Positions 59,931-64,000 of a DNA stretch of 64,000 nucleotides are shown one piece after another; position 1 is the stretch's first letter; each line of letters starts with the position of its first letter. The DNA lies in contig JAFLBV010000001.1 of assembly GCA_017302895.1 (NCBI GenBank), forward strand, positions 744,001 to 808,000. The letters run 5' to 3'. Made by a program: the position numbers and the translations under genes. A model generated the notes under the pieces. That model searched no databases. It worked only from the letters and a program-made list of their open reading frames with translations, and was not told the DNA's origin. The DNA is from Ignavibacteria bacterium (lineage in GTDB: Bacteria > Bacteroidota > Ignavibacteria > Ignavibacteriales > Ignavibacteriaceae).

Positions 59931-62162
59931 CTATTTCATCAGGATCATTTTTCTTGTGGATGTGTTATTTCCTGCAGTCAGTTTATAGAGATAAATTCCG
60001 CTCGGCAAATCTGCGGCACTGAATCCAATCTCATGGTAGCCGGCTTCAAGATTTCTGTTTATAAGTTCAGTTACTTTTTCTCCCGACGAGTTGTAGATAA
60101 TGAGAGAGACAAAGCCCTCTTTTGGGAGCGCGAAGGCGATCATTGTTGTTGGATTAAACGGATTGGGGTAATTCTGTTTTAGCGCAAATTCGAGAGGTAC
60201 ATTTTCACTCTCAGTGATTCCGGTTACGATATGGATTATCGACTGCCCGGCATCAGGTATAAAAATGTTTTCGTTTAGTCGGAGATTTGTAAAACTCACC
60301 GTACTTTGGCCGTTGTTCAAGCTGCCGTTATATGAAAGACGGAGTTTAACAACGGGAATACCGGGTGTTAAAGGAACCTCCTGAAGCGATGCTATGGCGA
60401 ATTTCACCACTCCATCCTCATGTCGTACTTCCCGGAGTGCACCCGAAAATTGAGGGGCAAATTGCAATCCCTCAAAATTAAAAGCAGTGGCATCAAACGA
60501 AATATTTCCCTCGAGAGTAAACAGGTTTTCCGGGTTGTTTAAGTATACCGGCACTTCGATAATCTGTCCTGAGGGTGCATTAACATCCACAATCTGAGGT
60601 GTACCGGCTGCCTGCGGGAAATTACCCCACGGAAGTGAAGGTATCAACCCCGCAACATATTGTGCAATAGTTGATGCATCGGCCGCAGTGATTGTGCTGT
60701 TGTTTGTAACCTCAGCATTTCCACGCTGTTCGTCGTCGAGGGTTATCTGATTGACCAGGTATCTTAACACCATTGATGCATCAAAAGCCTGAACAACCCC
60801 GTTCAGATCCACATCACCGGGGAACCGGGTCTTTATCACAACCTTTCCGGCTTTTGTCATAACAGGGTAATCATTTGTGTTAAAATATGCAGAGTCGAAA
60901 TTGATGAATACAGTATCTCTTTTTGTCGGATCAGTTGGAGTCGCTTTGAATTGCAGGTAACATAGAATTCCATTGGTGTTAATAAAATCAGATCCGTAAG
61001 AGATAAATCGAAGATTTTCGTTGGTCTGATTTGTGTAAAATGACCAGCCCGAAGTGTTCATGAGAGTACCTGCCTCAGGTTTAACACCTATAAACTTGAG
61101 CTTGGGAGAAAAGTTGTTCAGGTAAATCTGTCCCGAGTACAGTTTATATCCGTTGGGGTTTGTGATTTTTAGCGGTATTTTTACCGTGTCGCCCGCAAAA
61201 AGCGCAACATCCTCGAGCCAAAGCATCAAGGGCGCTCTCCTCTGCCATGCCTGCATTGTTCCATAACCGACCACATGAATGTTTTCAAGATCTTGTGTGT
61301 ACAGTCCCAATGCAACATTGCTATTATAAGGAAAAACATTTTCGTGGTTCCATGTCGCTCCTCCATCGGTTGTTTTGTGAATTATTCCGTCGTTCAATAC
61401 AATTACACCCCGCATTGCATCGAAGAAAAACATGTCACCGGGATATATAAAACCCGGAATGTTGGGAGTCAGATTAATCCAGGAAAGTCCCCGGTTGGTT
61501 GATTTCAGCAATCCAAACTCGCCGGCTGCATAAATGACCTGATCGTTTGGGACGGAAACATTAAATATCGCTCCGACATAGGGAAGCGAAAGCGGAAGAT
61601 ATCCGGCACCTCCGTTTTCGGTAACGAGCAATCTGCTGATTGTGGAAGAAGCCGCAAGGGAACCCATGGCACCGAACATGTCGGTTCCGTATGCAATGGA
61701 TGTCAACTGGTATTCATTGGAGTTGAAGTTCTGCTTTGTCCAGGTTGCTCCGGCATTGGTGGTCTTGAATAGTGTACTTCCATATCCGACGATATAGCCT
61801 ATATCAGGACCGGCAAAATAAACCTTCTTAAGGTTTTCGTTAGTGTTCAACTGTATTTGGGTCCATTCCTGTGTATTGAAGTTAAATTTCAATACTACTC
61901 CATTTTCTCCAACTGCCCATGCATTGGATCCGACTATGTCCACGGCATTCAACCACTCGGTTTGAGCCCCCGTTCGGAAAATCGTCCAGGGGGAATCACC
62001 CAGCTTTATAAATACAGCTCCGCCCTCTCCGACTGCCATACCAATATCTGTTTGAAAATCGACATCGTTGAGCCGGTAGGGCGGATTAATTGTCTGTCCT
62101 CGCCACAACTGGGCGTTCAAGGTAAGACAAAACATTGCAATGAGTAGAAGTGTCTTCTTCAT
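59931..62162 (-). CDS. T9SS-secreted beta-propeller with cohesin-like, dockerin and cohesin-like domains
   Basis: A 743-residue protein with a signal peptide (MKKTLLLIAMFCLTLNAQ). Residues 20-320 are a YCF48/BNR-like propeller with repeated AVGENGV, TTNAGAT and TTDGGATW text. A cohesin-like beta-sandwich follows (about 325-445). A dockerin-type segment has a first calcium-loop repeat GDVDLNGVVQAFDASMVLRYL and a degenerate second repeat, TNNSTITAADASTIAQYV. A second cohesin-like domain (about 525-650) precedes the sorting domain from KQNYPNPFNPTTMIAFAL to TRKMILMK. Cohesin and dockerin in one chain suggest self-association or assembly with other surface proteins, but this is inferred. Array E sits at its 3' end. 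Confidence 0.83.
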   Translation of the reverse strand: MKKTLLLIAMFCLTLNAQLWRGQTINPPYRLNDVDFQTDIGMAVGEGGAVFIKLGDSPWTIFRTGAQTEWLNAVDIVGSNAWAVGENGVVLKFNFNTQEWTQIQLNTNENLKKVYFAGPDIGYIVGYGSTLFKTTNAGATWTKQNFNSNEYQLTSIAYGTDMFGAMGSLAASSTISRLLVTENGGAGYLPLSLPYVGAIFNVSVPNDQVIYAAGEFGLLKSTNRGLSWINLTPNIPGFIYPGDMFFFDAMRGVIVLNDGIIHKTTDGGATWNHENVFPYNSNVALGLYTQDLENIHVVGYGTMQAWQRRAPLMLWLEDVALFAGDTVKIPLKITNPNGYKLYSGQIYLNNFSPKLKFIGVKPEAGTLMNTSGWSFYTNQTNENLRFISYGSDFINTNGILCYLQFKATPTDPTKRDTVFINFDSAYFNTNDYPVMTKAGKVVIKTRFPGDVDLNGVVQAFDASMVLRYLVNQITLDDEQRGNAEVTNNSTITAADASTIAQYVAGLIPSLPWGNFPQAAGTPQIVDVNAPSGQIIEVPVYLNNPENLFTLEGNISFDATAFNFEGLQFAPQFSGALREVRHEDGVVKFAIASLQEVPLTPGIPVVKLRLSYNGSLNNGQSTVSFTNLRLNENIFIPDAGQSIIHIVTGITESENVPLEFALKQNYPNPFNPTTMIAFALPKEGFVSLIIYNSSGEKVTELINRNLEAGYHEIGFSAADLPSGIYLYKLTAGNNTSTRKMILMK

Positions 62163-62325
62163 ATTATATCTCGGTTAAATATTATTAAATACGGGTATTA
62201 AAATCGTAAAAATAATTTAAATAACAAGCGAAAATATTCATTATTAAGGAGGTTGTGATTTGTGTTACAGGCTGGTGTACTGCTTCTTGTGGGTCTCAGT
62301 TTGAGCTACGGCGGGAGAAACAAAA

Positions 62326-62358
62326 AAGGCTGCTCGAACATGATATTCGAACAGCCTT
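62326..62358 (-). terminator. Intrinsic terminator of the NmrA-family gene
   Basis: AAGGCTGCTCGAA (62326-62338) pairs with TTCGAACAGCCTT (62346-62358) with one mismatch. On the minus strand six T follow directly. Confidence 0.85.
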
Positions 62359-62387
62359 ATAATTGAAAAGACGGCTAAACGCTTTCG

Positions 62388-63272
62388 CTACGAGTTATAA
62401 ACATAAGCGAATGTTTTGGCGAACTCTTCTATGCTGGTTGGAGTTGTGCTCTCTGCATCTCTGATTACACCCTCTGTAATCCTACCGGTGTTGGCGACCT
62501 GCAGGAAAAGAGCCATGCGGTTTGCCATGCTTTCACCAACACCCATCTGCACCATGGAAGCAATCATCCCTTCGAACGGGAATTCAATATAGGAGAGGTT
62601 GGGTTTGCCAATGGCTTTTCCGAGAATGGAGGCAATCTCAGGATAGGTCAGGTCTCTTTCACCGAGAAGATATTGAGCGGACTTCCCTGTAAAATCGAGT
62701 TTAAGAATTCTTTCGGCACCGTAGTTTCCGATATCGACAGTCGCAATCATAGGCATTTTAATGTTTGCGAGGACAGGTGAGCCCATGATACCGCTCTCCT
62801 TAATTAGGGGAATCTGACCAAAAAGGTTCTCCATGAAAAATGTGGGTCTGAGGTGAAGGACATTTAACCCTTCAATTTTGTTGAATTCCTCTTCCATATA
62901 ATGCAATCCGAAAACAACGCCTGTGTCTTCTGAGAGCTGCGCTCCAAGACTGCTCAGGGACACTGCATATTTTACGCCCGAATTTTTGATTGCTGTTGCC
63001 AGTGTATCAACTGTTTTCGTTTGAAAGCCGTAAAAATCTGGTTCCCTGTAGGCAGGTGGAATCATTGCATAAACTGCTGCTGCACCTTCAAATGCCGTAG
63101 TAAGAAATTCAACATCGTCAAGGCTCCCCTTTGCGAATTCAGCACCTTTGGTAATTAGATCATTTGCCTTTTCGGGGTCTCTGCCGATAAGTTTTACACT
63201 TTTGCCGGCTTCAAGTAGTCGGGTTGCGATTATTTTACCGGTGTTACCGGTTGCTCCTGTTATTACAAACAT
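62388..63272 (-). CDS. NmrA-family NAD(P)-binding protein (QOR2-like atypical SDR)
   Basis: A 294-residue Rossmann-fold protein. The dinucleotide loop is FVITGATGNTGKIIATRLLEAG, followed by VKLIGRDPEKAN, and VSLSSLGAQ holds the central strand. The typical SDR YxxxK catalytic pair is not evident, as in NmrA and YtfG/QOR2-like proteins that act as quinone reductases or redox sensors. GGAG precedes the ATG at 63272. It lies 60 bases downstream of a marR gene on the same strand. A promoter-like TTGACA...CATATTTG sits between them (63303-63340), so MarR may regulate it directly. Substrate unknown. Confidence 0.88.
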   Translation of the reverse strand: MFVITGATGNTGKIIATRLLEAGKSVKLIGRDPEKANDLITKGAEFAKGSLDDVEFLTTAFEGAAAVYAMIPPAYREPDFYGFQTKTVDTLATAIKNSGVKYAVSLSSLGAQLSEDTGVVFGLHYMEEEFNKIEGLNVLHLRPTFFMENLFGQIPLIKESGIMGSPVLANIKMPMIATVDIGNYGAERILKLDFTGKSAQYLLGERDLTYPEIASILGKAIGKPNLSYIEFPFEGMIASMVQMGVGESMANRMALFLQVANTGRITEGVIRDAESTTPTSIEEFAKTFAYVYNS

Positions 63273-63332
63273 GGCTGCTCCTTTGGTTATTAAAAATGAT
63301 TGTTTTTACATACAAATATGGGGATAAAAAAA

Positions 63333-63764
63333 TCAGGCATTGTCAAGTTTAACTGCTGCGTCAAAAATCGATACTGTAAGCAGGTTTGCATGAGTTTCGC
63401 CGAGAGTTTTTGTGTACCGTTTGTAAAAATTCATCCAGCACTCCTTTACAACAGGCTCCATTTCCTTGCCTGCCTCGGTTGGATAAATTCTTGTAAACTT
63501 CCCCTCTGTTTCTCTCGAAACGAGCCCCTTTTGTTCCAGTTTCTCTATCAAACGGGTTATTGTCGAAGGATTGAGCATCATAATTTTACTCAAATCCATC
63601 GGTTGAATACCCGGTTGCTCTACAACGGACATTACAAGAAAAGCAAATGAAGTCGTCAGTCCAGTGCGGGCAAACTCTTCATCAGCCATTTTCGTAACTA
63701 TCCGCGCCAGCGTATTGGACGAGTAGTAAAGGCACTTGCAAAATTTAGAACTTTTTTCTTCCAT
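63333..63764 (-). CDS. MarR-family transcriptional regulator
   Basis: A 143-residue winged-helix regulator. ATG 63764 (MEEKSSKFCKCLYYSSNTLAR) is taken as start because a TTG three codons upstream lies inside the promoter box. The dimerisation helices, the recognition region PMDLSKIMMLNPSTITRLIEKLEQKGLVSRE and the wing GKFTRIYPTEAGKE are typical. Cysteines at positions 9 and 11 (CKC) near the N-terminus could sense oxidants, as in some MarR proteins. Its promoter is a textbook Bacteroidota element ending six bases before the ATG, implying a leaderless transcript. It probably controls itself and the downstream NmrA-type reductase. Confidence 0.9.
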   Translation of the reverse strand: MEEKSSKFCKCLYYSSNTLARIVTKMADEEFARTGLTTSFAFLVMSVVEQPGIQPMDLSKIMMLNPSTITRLIEKLEQKGLVSRETEGKFTRIYPTEAGKEMEPVVKECWMNFYKRYTKTLGETHANLLTVSIFDAAVKLDNA

Positions 63765-63770
63765 ATACCA

Positions 63771-63802
63771 CAAATATAATATGAAATGGTTGTATATACA
63801 AA
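63771..63802 (-). promoter_or_regulatory. Consensus Bacteroidota promoter of marR
   Basis: On the minus strand TTTG (63799-63802) is followed after exactly 20 bases by TATATTTG (63771-63778). This matches TTTG-N19-21-TAnnTTTG. Only six bases separate it from the ATG at 63764. Confidence 0.75.
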
Positions 63803-63887
63803 TAAAAAATACCCCCTTAACAATATTTTTTCGTCAGGGAGCAAAATCTTTGATATTTTTGCTTTACAAATATTTGCGAAAGGCAAA

Positions 63888-64000
63888 ATGAGATTAAAAT
63901 TAAAACGACCAATTGTATTTTTTGACCTGGAAACCACGGGGATTGATGTCGAAAAAGACAGAATCGTTGAAATATCGCTGTTAAAACTCTACCCCGATCA
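63888..64000 (+). CDS. DnaQ-like 3'-5' exonuclease, 5' part only
   Basis: The first 37 codons of a gene running off the right edge. The peptide RPIVFFDLETTGIDVEKDRIVEIS carries the ExoI motif (D-x-E in FFDLETTG) of the DEDD exonuclease superfamily, as in DNA polymerase III epsilon and related exonucleases. The start is ATG at 63888 with AAAGG upstream and an ATATTTG promoter-like box near 63869. It diverges from marR. Whether it is the polymerase subunit, a fused UvrC-like nuclease or a stand-alone exonuclease cannot be told from this piece. Confidence 0.85.
   Translation, partial: MRLKLKRPIVFFDLETTGIDVEKDRIVEISLLKLYPD

Noticed and set aside
62236..62256. Fragment of 16S rRNA 3' end on the minus strand
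   Set aside because: Only the nine anti-SD bases match; the preceding conserved GGATC is absent.
62255..62362. 36-codon frame starting at GTG 62255
   Set aside because: The ribosome site is only one to two bases away and the frame runs through the terminator hairpin.
1..64000. tRNA or rRNA genes
   Set aside because: No T-loop consensus (GGTTCGAATCC-like) in a cloverleaf context and no rRNA-like stretch was found on reading both strands.

Overview
The window looks like a chromosomal segment from the Bacteroidota/Ignavibacteriota side of the FCB group, most likely an Ignavibacteria-type bacterium. Three signals point there. Seven secreted proteins end in type IX secretion (T9SS) sorting domains or remnants of one, six of them with the NYPNPFNP motif. 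Several genes are preceded by the Bacteroidota-type -7 box TAnnTTTG. Housekeeping genes (mnmE, pyrimidine-nucleoside phosphorylase, transketolase, mutS, clpB) are mixed with surface-protein genes. No rRNA, tRNA, CRISPR array, prophage or insertion sequence was seen.

Layout. 1-7381: 5' part of mnmE (-), a plant-type acyl-ACP desaturase (-), pyrimidine-nucleoside phosphorylase (+) and a very large GH13 glycosidase with an unexplained N-terminal domain and a histone-H1-like tail (+). 7391-17208: a minus-strand block of four secreted proteins (two beta-helix proteins, a related protein with an eroded sorting domain, a subtilase). Their 3' ends carry odd octamer-repeat hairpins, and two of the genes contain in-frame palindromic inserts. 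17369-19218: an old yellow enzyme and a DUF433/DUF5615 toxin-antitoxin-like pair. 19465-22619: the ligase-associated DEXH helicase and PdeM without a ligase. 22671-25320: GDP-fucose synthase, a HAD phosphatase and a DUF4922 HIT/GalT-like protein. 25388-33107: transketolase, two formylglycine-enzyme-fold proteins (one with six PEGA repeats) and mutS.

33322-44964 is the highlight. It is an eight-gene, tightly overlapping chemosensory operon that matches the Pseudomonas Wsp system gene by gene: two MCPs, CheW, CheR-TPR, WspD-type CheW, CheA-REC and WspF-type CheB. The last gene has a WspR-like receiver joined to a SpoIIE/PP2C phosphatase instead of a GGDEF cyclase. This suggests a Wsp pathway rewired from c-di-GMP to partner-switching dephosphorylation. 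It is followed 7 nt later by a T9SS-exported peptidylarginine/agmatine deiminase.

47075-64000: a 52-residue membrane peptide, a TPR-histidine kinase, clpB, a kinase-like/BamA-type barrel fusion, an orphan DNA methyltransferase, a secreted pullulanase-like GH13 enzyme, two more T9SS cargo proteins (one cohesin-dockerin-cohesin), an NmrA-type reductase, a MarR regulator whose promoter implies a leaderless mRNA, and the start of a DnaQ-like exonuclease. All functional calls come from reading motifs by eye; no database search was run.
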